Source: Pseudoflavonifractor_A sp022772585
GTDB taxonomy: Bacteria; Bacillota; Clostridia; Oscillospirales; Oscillospiraceae
Length of the DNA stretch: 64,000 nt
Direction of reading: 5' to 3'
Assembly (NCBI RefSeq): GCF_052065415.1
Contig: NZ_JBQHUB010000009.1
Location: 1-64,000 of the forward strand
Below, in pieces: positions 33,778 to 42,023 of this stretch (positions within the stretch are counted from its first letter, which is position 1; each line of letters starts with the position of its first letter). Position numbers and translations under genes: made by a program. The notes beneath the pieces are model-generated. The model saw only the letters and a program-made list of their open reading frames with translations, searched no databases and was not told the DNA's origin.

Positions 33778-34059
33778 ATGGATGCACACAGGTCCGACGC
33801 CGTCTATACAAAAGAGGAGACGCTGGAGATGATCCGCCGGGCCGTGGAATCGGTGACATGGTGTTTTGTCTCAATACAGAATCAGGAGTCACAAGTTTAT
33901 TTCACACGACGTTTCTTCAAGGTTCAGGTGTTGCTGCAAGAACAGTTTAGCAAAAAAATGTGCTCTTTCCCGTATATCCAAGAGGTAGGAAAAGAACGCA
34001 AAACAGCGTGGATTTCCACGCTTAGAGACAGAAGAAGGAGGGATACGCCATGCAGGTGA
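33778..34059 (+). pseudogene. Probable gene fragment upstream of XRE regulator
   Basis: A 93-codon frame with no clear ribosome site. The first ~25 residues (YTKEETLEMIRRAVESVTW) read like real coding sequence, while the rest is rich in Arg and of uneven composition. It overlaps the XRE start by 10 bp. Most likely it is a remnant of a mobile-element gene and not an active CDS. Confidence 0.3.
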
Positions 34060-34895
34060 AACTCACCATACAGGAACGGTTGAAGGATTTACGAGTGGAA
34101 CGGGGCCTGACGCTGGAACAGCTTGCGGAGCAGACCGTGCTTTCCAAGTCCGCCCTCGGCAAATATGAGGCAGACGATTTCAAGGACATCAGCCCGTTCA
34201 GCATCGTCACACTGGCGAAGTTCTACGGCGTGTCCACGGACTATCTGCTGGGCATGACGGAAATAAAAAATCACCCGGACACAGAGCTGGACGCTCTGTA
34301 TCTGAGTGATGATGCCATAGAAGTATTACAGGCGGGAAAACTCAATCACCGTCTGCTTTCTGAAATGCTTTGCCACAAAGCTTTCCAGCGTATGATGCTG
34401 GACGCTGAGATTTATGTGGATAGGATCGCGGATATGCGGATCAACGATATGAACGCCATGCTGGAAGCGGTGCGGAAGATGGCCTTGATGAAGCAGGACG
34501 GGCAGGACGATCTTTCCACCCGGACATTGGAGCTGGCCCAGGTACGGGAGGATGATTATTTCGGTCATGTGCTTGCCGATGATCTGAAAGCGATCCTCCG
34601 TGACATTCGTGAGGAGCACAGCACCGATACCACAACGGCAGATACGCCCTCCATTGCGGAGGAAGTGCAGGCCCAGTTGAAGGATGCCATGAATTTTGAG
34701 GGCAGCGACGCCGAGAAACAGGCAAGGATCTACCTTGCGACATTCGGCATTGACTACGATGCCATTACCAAGGAGCAGTTTGTCAATATCATTGATGCTT
34801 TGAAGCTGTCCAAGTACATGAAAAGCCCAACCAACCAGCGAGGCAAGGCGAAGCCATACCAGCCGCATGGAAAAGGGAAACGGAAACGCAAATAA
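34050..34895 (+). CDS. XRE-family transcriptional regulator
   Basis: A 281-aa protein with an N-terminal Cro/CI helix-turn-helix (residues 6-62: IQERLKDLRVERGLTLEQLA, SKSALGKYE, FYGVSTDYLLG). A long helical region and a basic tail (KGKRKRK) follow. The XRE-plus-long-tail layout is common in integrative conjugative elements of Clostridia, where it controls transfer genes; that role is inferred. AAGGAGGG precedes ATG 34050. No conjugation genes or integrase remain nearby, so it may be an orphan left from an element. Confidence 0.82.
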   Translation: MQVKLTIQERLKDLRVERGLTLEQLAEQTVLSKSALGKYEADDFKDISPFSIVTLAKFYGVSTDYLLGMTEIKNHPDTELDALYLSDDAIEVLQAGKLNHRLLSEMLCHKAFQRMMLDAEIYVDRIADMRINDMNAMLEAVRKMALMKQDGQDDLSTRTLELAQVREDDYFGHVLADDLKAILRDIREEHSTDTTTADTPSIAEEVQAQLKDAMNFEGSDAEKQARIYLATFGIDYDAITKEQFVNIIDALKLSKYMKSPTNQRGKAKPYQPHGKGKRKRK

Positions 34896-34904
34896 GCAGA
34901 AAAG

Positions 34905-34947
34905 CACGCCATACCCAGCCTTTGAAGCTGAATATGGCGTGTATTTT
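34905..34947 (+). terminator. Terminator of the XRE gene
   Basis: CACGCCATA pairs with TATGGCGTG around an inner CAGC/GCTG stem, then TATTTT. The region 34948-35203 holds no gene; it contains a terminator-like hairpin (35042-35079) and another inverted repeat near 35117-35153 (CCGAACCGGA with TCCGGTTCGG). Confidence 0.7.
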
Positions 34948-35041
34948 CGTTGACCAACCCTGTCTGACAGATGCTCATTTCGTGTTGTTGGGCTAACACT
35001 GTTTTACGAACACCCGGCTATGAGCGCGCTCTGACTTTTGT

Positions 35042-35079
35042 AAAAAAGTCGGAGCAAGCGATATAAAGCTTGCTCCGAC
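35042..35079 (-). terminator. Second minus-strand terminator downstream of tRNA-Ser
   Basis: GTCGGAGCAAGC pairs with GCTTGCTCCGAC and is followed on the minus strand by six T. It resembles the first terminator after the tRNA in form and loop sequence. Confidence 0.75.
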
Positions 35080-35203
35080 GTGTCAGGCGGCCTCATTCCG
35101 GATATTTTCGTTTTTTACCCGAACCGGAATCCAGCGAAGCGAATCCGGTTCGGAAGCGAGGAGCAGCAGAATGAGCGCACGATGAGTTTTTGATGCGGAG
35201 CAT

Positions 35204-35241
35204 AAAAAACTCGTCGCAAGCGATATGGCGCTTGCGACGAG
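35204..35241 (-). terminator. Terminator immediately after tRNA-Ser
   Basis: A 13-bp perfect stem (CTCGTCGCAAGCG with CGCTTGCGACGAG) followed on the minus strand by TTTTTT, one base from the tRNA 3' end. Confidence 0.9.
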
Positions 35242-35242
35242 C

Positions 35243-35331
35243 TGGCGGAGGCGGTGGGATTCGAACCCACGGACGGTTGCCCGTCACTTGATTTCGAGTC
35301 AAGCTCGTTATGACCACTTCGATACACCTCC
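35243..35331 (-). tRNA. tRNA-Ser (anticodon CGA)
   Basis: On the minus strand the acceptor stem GGAGGTG pairs with CGCCTCC, followed by discriminator G and an encoded CCA. The anticodon stem-loop is CTTGA-CTCGAAA-TCAAG, giving anticodon CGA for the UCG codon. A long variable arm (GACGGGCAACCGTC) marks the serine class, and the T arm GTGGGTTCGAATCCCAC is canonical. It forms the right boundary of the accessory region containing the CRISPR locus and is a typical integration site class. Confidence 0.97.
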
Positions 35332-35449
35332 GTGTATCACTATTCAATTTTCACAGGCGTATCACATGATTTCAAATCAGGGCATACCACTGCCAGTACA
35401 GCACCTGCGGAAAAACCGGATAGACGCTCTCCCCCGGAGATACTATAAT

Positions 35450-35478
35450 AGCATACCTTATTTTTGGTACCTTGTCAA
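35450..35478 (-). promoter_or_regulatory. Promoter of tRNA-Ser
   Basis: On the minus strand TTGACA, a 17-bp spacer and TATGCT, about 120 bp upstream of the tRNA. It is back to back with the xpt promoter. Confidence 0.6.
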
Positions 35479-35480
35479 TA

Positions 35481-35509
35481 TTGCAGGCTGGATGGAAATG
35501 CGTTATAAT
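35481..35509 (+). promoter_or_regulatory. Promoter of xpt
   Basis: TTGCAG, a 17-bp spacer and a perfect TATAAT (35504-35509). The ~65-nt leader to the xpt start is too short for, and does not resemble, a purine riboswitch. Confidence 0.7.
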
Positions 35510-35581
35510 GAAAACAATTGAAGATGGAAACCCGATTTTGACATACGGCAGCACAGATGCCGATCACAAGAGAGGTTCAAA

Positions 35582-36154
35582 ATGAAGGAACTGAGACAGC
35601 GTATTCTGGACGAGGCCCAGGTGGGAGAAGGCGATATCATCCATGTGGACATGTTTCTCAACCACTGTATGGATGTGGAGCTGCTGGAGCATGTGGGACG
35701 GGAGCTGGCCCGCCGCTTCAAGGGTGAGAAGATCACAAAGGTCCTGACCGTGGAGAGCTCCGGCATCGCCATCGCCTGTTTTGTAGGCCTTGCCCTCCAT
35801 GTGCCGGTCATCTACGCCAAGAAGTTCCAGACCGGATACATCGACCCGCAGGTCTACTCCGCCGAGACCCACTCTTTTTCCATGGACAAATCCTACACCA
35901 TCCGCGTGTCGAAAAAGTACCTTGACGAGGATGACTCAGTACTGATCATTGATGATATCCTGGCCAACGGCCAGTCGGTCCTGGCCCTGCTGGAGCTGGT
36001 CTCCAAGGCGGGCAGCGAGGTGGCCGGCGTGGGCGTGGCCATTGAGAAGGCCATGCGGGACGGCGGCAAGGTCCTGCGCCGCATGGGCGTCCGGGTGGAG
36101 GCACTGGAAACGGTGGAGCGGGTGGAAAACGGCCGTATCATCCTGGCTGACTGA
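35582..36154 (+). CDS. xpt: Xanthine phosphoribosyltransferase
   Basis: Salvage enzyme making XMP from xanthine and PRPP in the cytoplasm. The 190-aa length matches Bacillus Xpt. It shows the N-terminal HVDMFLNHCMDVELL, the base-binding region ESSGIAIA and the PRPP-binding loop VLIIDDILANGQSVLALLEL. GAGAGG lies 6-7 nt before ATG 35582. In Bacillus the gene is under a purine riboswitch; I see none here, so control must differ. It is a single-gene unit with its own terminator. Confidence 0.95.
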   Translation: MKELRQRILDEAQVGEGDIIHVDMFLNHCMDVELLEHVGRELARRFKGEKITKVLTVESSGIAIACFVGLALHVPVIYAKKFQTGYIDPQVYSAETHSFSMDKSYTIRVSKKYLDEDDSVLIIDDILANGQSVLALLELVSKAGSEVAGVGVAIEKAMRDGGKVLRRMGVRVEALETVERVENGRIILAD

Positions 36155-36191
36155 TCCTTTCGGCCGTCCCCTTTTTCAAGCAGAATGGAAC

Positions 36192-36230
36192 AGCTCCTCC
36201 GGCCTATGGCCGGAGGAGCTTATATTTTTT
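36192..36230 (+). terminator. Terminator of xpt
   Basis: AGCTCCTCCGGCC pairs with GGCCGGAGGAGCT over a 3-nt loop, then TATATTTTTT. Confidence 0.9.
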
Positions 36231-36232
36231 CG

Positions 36233-36967
36233 TTATCTGACCTTCAGCTGGCCGAACAGCTCCCCAATAGAGGCCGAAATGACCAGGTCGGCCTGGCGGT
36301 CGTAAGGCGTCTGGGTCTTATTCACCAGGACCAGCTTTTTTCCCTGGTAATAGTTGATGAGCCCAGCCGCCGGATACACTGCCAGCGAGGTGCCGCCGAT
36401 GATGAGCATGTCCGCCCGGGCGATGGCCTTCACCGCCCCCTCCAGCACCGTGCTGTCCAGGCTCTCCTCATAGAGCACTACATCCGGCTTCACGGTGCCG
36501 CCGCACACCCGGCAGCGGGGCACGCCGTCGCTGTGGAGCATAAAATCCAGATCATAGGCCCGGTGGCATTTCATACAGTAGTTGCGGTGAACCGAACCAT
36601 GGAGCTCAAATACCTTCCTGCTCCCCGCCGCCTGGTGGAGCCCGTCAATGTTCTGGGTCACCACCGCCTTCAGCTTGCCTGAACGCTCCAGCTCGGCCAG
36701 CTTCCGGTGGGCCGCGTTGGGCTTCGCGTCAGGGAACAGCATCTTGTCCCGGTAAAACCGGAAAAACTCCTCCGGCTCCGTCTCAAAAAAACTGTGGCTG
36801 AGGATGGTCTCCGGCGGATACCGGTAATGCTGGTTGTAAAGCCCGTCCACACTTCGGAAATCCGGGATTCCGCTCTCAGTACTCACACCGGCGCCGCCAA
36901 AAAAGACGATGTTGGGACTTCCATCCACCAATGCCTGAAGCTCTTCCAATCCGCCGTCTGCCGCCAT
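36233..36967 (-). CDS. cobB: NAD-dependent protein deacylase (sirtuin)
   Basis: A 244-aa SIR2-family enzyme that removes acetyl or other acyl groups from lysines using NAD. It shows GGAGVSTESGIPDFR (NAD binding), TQNIDGLH, the catalytic His in ELHGSVHRNYC, the zinc cysteines CMKC and CRVC, and GTSLAVYPAAGL. ATG 36967 is chosen because GGAAGGAG lies upstream; upstream ATGs at 37009 and 37021 give an unusual 14-18 residue extension. Its neighbour ackA is the acetyl-phosphate side of acetate metabolism, which fits control of acetylation, though they are separated by a terminator. Confidence 0.92.
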   Translation of the reverse strand: MAADGGLEELQALVDGSPNIVFFGGAGVSTESGIPDFRSVDGLYNQHYRYPPETILSHSFFETEPEEFFRFYRDKMLFPDAKPNAAHRKLAELERSGKLKAVVTQNIDGLHQAAGSRKVFELHGSVHRNYCMKCHRAYDLDFMLHSDGVPRCRVCGGTVKPDVVLYEESLDSTVLEGAVKAIARADMLIIGGTSLAVYPAAGLINYYQGKKLVLVNKTQTPYDRQADLVISASIGELFGQLKVR

Positions 36968-37095
36968 CTTGCACGCGCTCCTTCCATCCGTTGTGTCCGC
37001 CGTTTTCATACCGGGCCCCATGGGGCCGACACTAAAATTCTAGCATAGTGTTCCGGGTTTCGCAAGTGCCTGTCCCGGCGGGCTTCTGCCCGGGC

Positions 37096-37134
37096 AAAAA
37101 AATCCCTCCTGCCCCGTGGGGCAGGAGGGATTTT
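37096..37134 (-). terminator. Terminator of ackA
   Basis: AATCCCTCCTGCCCC pairs with GGGGCAGGAGGGATT, followed on the minus strand by seven T. Confidence 0.92.
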
Positions 37135-37154
37135 CATACATGGGAAGCGGAATT

Positions 37155-38351
37155 TTACTTGCCCACGATCTCGGCGGTATCCCGGGCGATCATGAGCTCC
37201 TCGTTGGTGGGGATGAGCAGGACCTTCACCTTGGAATCGGCGGCGGAGATGACGGCCTCCTTGCCGCGGATGTTGTTGGCGTCGGCGTCCATCTTCACGC
37301 CCATGAACTCCAGGCCGGAGGCGATGGCAAGGCGCTGGTCGGCAGAATTCTCGCCCACGCCGGCAGTGAAGACGATGGCATCCACCCCGCCCATGGCGGC
37401 GGCATAGGCGCCGATGAGCTTCTTCACGCCGTAGTTGAAGGCGTCCACAGCCAGGCCGGCCCGGTCGTTGCCCTTTGCGGCGGCCTCGCTCAGGTCACGG
37501 AAGTCGGAGGACACGCCGGAAATACCCAGCACGCCGGACTTTTTGTTCAGAACGTTCAGCATTTCCTTGATGTCCATGCCGTACTTGTTCATCAGGTACT
37601 CCATGATACCGGCGTCCAGGTCGCCGGAGCGGGTGCCCATGGGCAGGCCGGCCAGGGGGGTGAAGCCCATGGAGGTGTCCACGCTCTTGCCGCCGTCCAC
37701 AGCGGTGACGGAGGAGCCATTGCCCAGGTGACAGGTGATGATCTTCAGGTTCTCGATGGGCTTGCCCAGCATGTCGGCGGCGCGACCGGAGACATACTTG
37801 TGAGAAGTGCCGTGGAAGCCGTAGCGGCGGACCTTGTCGTTCTCATAGTACTCGTAGGGCAGGGCATAGATGTAGCTCTTGGCGGGCATGCTCTGATGGA
37901 AGGCGGTGTCGAACACAGCCACCATGGGCACGCCGGGCATCACGTTCTGGCAGGCCTTGATGCCGGTGAGGTTGGCGGGGTTGTGCAGGGGGGCCAGGGG
38001 GATGCAGTCCTCGATGGCCTTCATCACGTCGTCGGTGATGAGGACGGACTTGTTGAACGCCTCGCCGCCATGGACCACGCGGTGGCCCACCGCGTCGATC
38101 TCGCTCATGCTCTTGATGACGCCGTGCTCGGCGCTGGTCAGGGCGTCCAGAACGGCCTGGATGGCCTCGGCGTGGGTGGGCATGGGGATCTCAAAGACGT
38201 GCTTGGCGCCGGTGGCGGGGATCTTGTGGGTCAGACGGCCGTCGATGCCGATACGCTCACACAGACCCTGGGCCAGGACCTCCTCCGTGGCGGGGTCCAG
38301 CAGCTGATACTTGAGGGAGGAGCTTCCGGCGTTGATAACAAGAACCTTCAT
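37155..38351 (-). CDS. ackA: Acetate kinase
   Basis: Converts acetyl phosphate and ADP to acetate and ATP, the final energy-yielding step of acetate fermentation. The 398-aa length is standard. It shows the start MKVLVINAGSSSLKYQLLD, HRVVHGGEAF, FDTAFHQSMP, RYGFHGTSHKYV and the nucleotide site ITCHLGNGSSVTAV. ATG 38351 has AAGGAGAG upstream; the open frame 25 codons further is not coding-like. No phosphotransacetylase gene is adjacent. It is divergent from tmcAL. Confidence 0.97.
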   Translation of the reverse strand: MKVLVINAGSSSLKYQLLDPATEEVLAQGLCERIGIDGRLTHKIPATGAKHVFEIPMPTHAEAIQAVLDALTSAEHGVIKSMSEIDAVGHRVVHGGEAFNKSVLITDDVMKAIEDCIPLAPLHNPANLTGIKACQNVMPGVPMVAVFDTAFHQSMPAKSYIYALPYEYYENDKVRRYGFHGTSHKYVSGRAADMLGKPIENLKIITCHLGNGSSVTAVDGGKSVDTSMGFTPLAGLPMGTRSGDLDAGIMEYLMNKYGMDIKEMLNVLNKKSGVLGISGVSSDFRDLSEAAAKGNDRAGLAVDAFNYGVKKLIGAYAAAMGGVDAIVFTAGVGENSADQRLAIASGLEFMGVKMDADANNIRGKEAVISAADSKVKVLLIPTNEELMIARDTAEIVGK

Positions 38352-38519
38352 GACACATAACTCTCCTTTATTTTGGTTTGCCCGGCTTGTGAGCCGGCCG
38401 AAGGTATAGTAAAATAGGGGGAACATACCCGTTCAACTTATTGTAGCTTATTTTGGGCGAAAGGACAACCCGCTTTCCGCCCCTTCGGGTGATTTTTTTC
38501 CTGTCTGGAGGTCTGATCC

Positions 38520-39716
38520 ATGTCCACCGTCGGCGTCATCGCGGAATACGATCCCTTCCACACCGGCCATGCCTGGCACCTGGCCGAGACCCGCCGCCTG
38601 CTGGGGGCGGATACCGCCGTGGTGTGCGTCATGAGCGGCAACTGGACGCAGCGGGGGACCTGCGCCCTCACCGACAAATGGACCCGGGCCTCCCTGGCCC
38701 TCTCCGGAGGAGCCGACCTGGTGCTGGAACTGCCCACGGTGTGGGCGGTCTCCTCGGCCGAGTCCTTCGCCCGGGGGGCCGCAGGCCTGCTGGAGGCCGC
38801 CGGCGTGGTAGATGTACTCTCTTTCGGCAGCGAATGCGGCGACGCGGACAAGCTCCGGCGCCTGGCCGCCTGTCTGGACAGCCCCGCCTGTCAAGCGGAG
38901 CTGTCCCGCTTCCCGGACCGGGGGATGCCCTTTGCCGCCTGCCGCCAGGAGGTGGTGCGCAGGCTTCTGGGAGAGGAACTGGCCGCTCTCCTCTCCTCCC
39001 CCAACAACAACCTGGGGGTGGAGTACATCCGGGCCCTCAGCGCCCTGAAGAGCCCCATCCGGCCCATGACCATCCCCCGCCGGGGTGCGGGACACAACGC
39101 CCCCGGGGCCCGGGACGGCTTTGCCTCGGCCACCCACATCCGGGCCCTGCTGCGCGCAGGGGACTGGGCAACGGCGGAAGGTCTGCTGCCCCCGGGCTCG
39201 GCAGAGGTATTGCGTCAAGCTCCGCTGGCTGACCTGGGCCGCTGTGAGCGGGCGGTGCTGGCCCGCCTGCGCACTATGACCGCCGGCGACTGGGCTGCCC
39301 TGCCCGATGCGGGGGCGGCGGAGGGCCTGCCCGACCGGCTGGTGCGGGCAGCCCGGCAGGCCGGGAGCCTGAACGAATTTTACGAGGCCGCCAAAACCAG
39401 GCGCTACGCCCATGCCCGGCTGCGGCGGCTGGTGCTGTGGGCCTTTCTGGGGCTGACCGGGGCTGACCGTCCCGCGTACCCCCCCTATCTGCGGGTGCTG
39501 GGTTTTAATGGCCGGGGCCGGGAGGTACTGCGGGAGATGAAGGAAAAGTCCGTCCTCCCCATCCTCACCAAGCCCGCCCACGCCAGAAGCCTGCCCGAAG
39601 AAGGACGGCGGTTATTCGAACTGGAGGCACAGTGCACCGACCTGTACGCCCTCACCCTTCCCCACCCGGAGCGCTGCGGCCGGGAATGGCGCGAGAGCCC
39701 CGTGTTTCGCCCCTGA
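38520..39716 (+). CDS. tmcAL: tRNA(Met) cytidine acetate ligase TmcAL
   Basis: A 398-aa nucleotidyltransferase-fold enzyme that activates acetate with ATP and acetylates C34 of elongator tRNA-Met. It shows the family start GVIAEYDPFHTGHAWHL, whose HTGH is the adenylate-forming HxGH motif, then VMSGNWTQRGTCAL and SPNNNLGVEYIRAL. The length matches Bacillus YlbM/TmcAL. TGGAGGT lies upstream of ATG 38520. It is divergent from ackA, whose product is the acetate substrate. The assignment is by family. Confidence 0.9.
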   Translation: MSTVGVIAEYDPFHTGHAWHLAETRRLLGADTAVVCVMSGNWTQRGTCALTDKWTRASLALSGGADLVLELPTVWAVSSAESFARGAAGLLEAAGVVDVLSFGSECGDADKLRRLAACLDSPACQAELSRFPDRGMPFAACRQEVVRRLLGEELAALLSSPNNNLGVEYIRALSALKSPIRPMTIPRRGAGHNAPGARDGFASATHIRALLRAGDWATAEGLLPPGSAEVLRQAPLADLGRCERAVLARLRTMTAGDWAALPDAGAAEGLPDRLVRAARQAGSLNEFYEAAKTRRYAHARLRRLVLWAFLGLTGADRPAYPPYLRVLGFNGRGREVLREMKEKSVLPILTKPAHARSLPEEGRRLFELEAQCTDLYALTLPHPERCGREWRESPVFRP

Positions 39717-39729
39717 TCCGATGCAAGCC

Positions 39730-39761
39730 AAAAGGTCCGCCCCGGAAGGAGCGGACCTTTT
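39730..39761. terminator. Terminator between convergent tmcAL and PTS genes
   Basis: AAAAGGTCCGC pairs with GCGGACCTTTT around a 10-nt loop. A/T runs on both sides allow use in both directions. Confidence 0.8.
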
Positions 39762-39794
39762 GCTTGATGCAGGCAGGAAGCCGGGCGGCGTGTG

Positions 39795-40853
39795 TTACGC
39801 CTCGGCGGCCACGGTGGGGGCCATGGCCAGCTCCACGGCCTCGTCCTCAGACTCGTCAACGCCCTTGCGGAAGCGCTTGAACACGATCGAACCCACAAAG
39901 CCGGCTGCCGCACCGCCCAGGGCACCCAACACCAGGGCCAGGATAACGGTCATCGGAGGGTTGAAGGCGAAGGGGGCCAGCAGGCCGGGGATAGGAGACG
40001 CGGTGCCGGGGGCGTTGTTCACGATGCCCAGCGCCGCCGCCGCGATACCGGCCAAGCCGCCGCCGAAAAAGTTAGAGCCATAGATGGGGATGGGATTGCG
40101 GGTGATGATGTGGGCCTGGGTCAGGGGCTCCAGCATAACCGCAATGACATTGCTGCGCTCACCCAGACGGAGCCGGGCAAAGATGATACCGTTGGTAAAG
40201 GAGCCGCCGAAGCATGCGATGGCGGCAATGCCCATGGGCAGGCCGGTGAGGCCCAGCATGGCGGTAAGGGCCATGGAGCTCAGGGGCGACGTGCAGATCA
40301 TCTTGATGATGCCGCCCAGCAGGAAGCCCATCAGCAGCGGGGACTGGTTGGTGGCGGCGGTGATGGTGTTGCCGATATAGCCCATAGCAGCGGTAACAGC
40401 GGGGTCCACCGCGAAAGCGATGGCCCGGGCCACAGGGGCCAGCAGCAGGGCACCCAGGATGGTGTCCAGTCCGTCGGGAAGATACTTCTCCACCAGGGGA
40501 GCAAGGAAGCCCACCAGATAGCCGGCCACAAAGCCGGGCAGGATACCGTAGCCGCCCACGGCCACGCCGGCCACCACAGCGAACACCGGGTTGGCTCCCA
40601 TGCCGATGGGCACCAGGATGGCGGCGGCTACGCCGCCCATGCTTCCGGCCACCGAGCCGGCCTCGCCCAGAAACGCAAAGCCCATCAGGTCACCGGAAAT
40701 ATATTTGTGGACCGCCTCCACCAGGAAGGTGGCTACTGCCGCATTGGCCAGGCCGGACATGGCCAGAGAGCCCTTGGGTGCTTTCATGCTGAAGAGAGAG
40801 AAGCCGGCCAGCGTCAGCAGGAGCAGGCCCATCCCCAGAAGGATCGTCGTCAT
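39795..40853 (-). CDS. PTS-EIIC type 2 (PF13303-like) membrane protein
   Basis: A 352-aa polytopic membrane protein rich in Gly and Ala, with about nine to ten helices and the segments PIGMGANPVFAVVAGVAVGG and NPIPIYGSNFFGGGLAG typical of the PTS_EIIC_2 family. Family members lack attached EIIA/EIIB domains and are poorly characterised permeases, some annotated as regulators. ATG 40853 is preferred because GGAGGTG lies 10 nt upstream, within an open frame that begins at 40871. It is separated from the two-component genes upstream by a bidirectional terminator, but they could regulate it. The substrate is unknown. Confidence 0.8.
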   Translation of the reverse strand: MTTILLGMGLLLLTLAGFSLFSMKAPKGSLAMSGLANAAVATFLVEAVHKYISGDLMGFAFLGEAGSVAGSMGGVAAAILVPIGMGANPVFAVVAGVAVGGYGILPGFVAGYLVGFLAPLVEKYLPDGLDTILGALLLAPVARAIAFAVDPAVTAAMGYIGNTITAATNQSPLLMGFLLGGIIKMICTSPLSSMALTAMLGLTGLPMGIAAIACFGGSFTNGIIFARLRLGERSNVIAVMLEPLTQAHIITRNPIPIYGSNFFGGGLAGIAAAALGIVNNAPGTASPIPGLLAPFAFNPPMTVILALVLGALGGAAAGFVGSIVFKRFRKGVDESEDEAVELAMAPTVAAEA

Positions 40854-41090
40854 AATCTCTTGCACCTCCATGAATCCGTTGGTCTATTGATGATATCGAT
40901 CTGTTGTACTTAGTTTATAGACAGGTTTCACAAAACTACAGGAAGTAACAGAAAGGAACTCGTAAAAATTGCCTCGAATCACAATTTTGTATGATTTGTA
41001 GTATAACCAATCAGTTTGTTTTGTACACTTTACCATGCGTATTTTCAATATGTACTCTTTATGGGATATTTTGTCTCTTTTAATTGCAGC

Positions 41091-41126
41091 AAAAAAGTAC
41101 CTCCGCTCCGGCGGAGGTACTTTTTT
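41091..41126. terminator. Bidirectional terminator
   Basis: AAAAAAGTACCTCCGC pairs with GCGGAGGTACTTTTTT around TCCG. It ends the two-component operon on the minus strand. The stretch 40854-41090 upstream of the PTS gene is AT-rich with no gene and is likely its promoter region. Confidence 0.92.
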
Positions 41127-41153
41127 GCTCTTGTTCTCTTTGGTCCTTTTTCG

Positions 41154-42023
41154 TCACCGTCCGCCGCACAGGGCGGCCAGGGCATAAAGGAACCGCTTGA
41201 CCGAGACACGGCCATGTACGTCGCTCCTGCCCCGGATGCAGTCCATCTCCCGCCGGACCTGCTCAAAATTGTAGAGGGTCCCGGCGTACTCGGTAAAGGT
41301 ATCGTTGGCATAGTCCTCGATGCCCAGGCTGGCCAGGTTGGCCATGCCCGCCATGGCCGCCCGGCGGATGCGCTGCTCCATGGCCTTGGGAGAATCGCTG
41401 AACCGGTCACAGAGCTGGGCCACCGTGTACTGCTCCCCCTGGTCCCCCTGGGAGATGAGGTACTCCACCACCTGGATGATGTCCCGGCAGGCCGGGTCAC
41501 CGCTGATCCCCAGCCGGTGGAGCACACCGCTCAGGGCGCTGGACGATCCGCCCCCTGTGCTCCCCGGGGCGGGGGGCTCTCCGGCGGGCCGGTCTTCCGT
41601 CTGCCGCCCGCTGCCCCCCTGGATGAGGGAGCGCATCTGGTCCATCGTGCGGTCCATGGTGAGCAGCCTTCCTACCTTGGTGATGACGCTGCCCACTTCC
41701 ACGCTGTTAATGGGCTTGCTGATAAAGAAGTCCACCCCGGCGGCGTAGGCCTCGGCCACCATGTCCTTGGAGGTCACCTGGGAGAGCATCACAAAGCGCA
41801 GCTCGGGATAACGCTCCCTGGCCCGGCGCACAAATTCGATGCCGTCCATCCCCGGCATCAGCAGGTCCACCAGTACGATGTCGGGGCGCATATAGCGCAG
41901 GTCCTCCAGCGCATCCAGCCCGCTGGCCGCGCTGCCTGAAATACTGCCGTAGCCGCCGTCCTCGATGATCATGCTCAGCACATTGAGGACCGCCGGGTCA
42001 TCATCGATCAGATAAAACTGCAT
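41154..42023 (-). CDS. Response regulator with YcbB/GlnL-type output domain
   Basis: A 289-aa regulator. Residues 1-120 form a receiver domain with acidic pocket DDD at 8-10, phosphorylation site D53 in DIVLVDLLMPGMDG, and Lys in ISKPINSVE. A low-complexity linker rich in Gly, Ser and Pro follows, then a ~130-residue C-terminal domain of the YcbB type found in Bacillus GlnL, which controls glutamine transport and use. It overlaps the kinase gene by 23 bp, so they are a cognate pair. The target is not shown; the PTS-like permease downstream is a candidate. Confidence 0.85.
   Translation of the reverse strand: MQFYLIDDDPAVLNVLSMIIEDGGYGSISGSAASGLDALEDLRYMRPDIVLVDLLMPGMDGIEFVRRARERYPELRFVMLSQVTSKDMVAEAYAAGVDFFISKPINSVEVGSVITKVGRLLTMDRTMDQMRSLIQGGSGRQTEDRPAGEPPAPGSTGGGSSSALSGVLHRLGISGDPACRDIIQVVEYLISQGDQGEQYTVAQLCDRFSDSPKAMEQRIRRAAMAGMANLASLGIEDYANDTFTEYAGTLYNFEQVRREMDCIRGRSDVHGRVSVKRFLYALAALCGGR

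Noticed and set aside
35093..35347. Small open frames over the tRNA-Ser gene
   Set aside because: They coincide with a complete tRNA and its terminator.
35430..35581. Purine riboswitch upstream of xpt
   Set aside because: Looked for because Bacillus xpt has one, but the leader is only ~65 nt from the promoter and lacks the aptamer motifs and a terminator.
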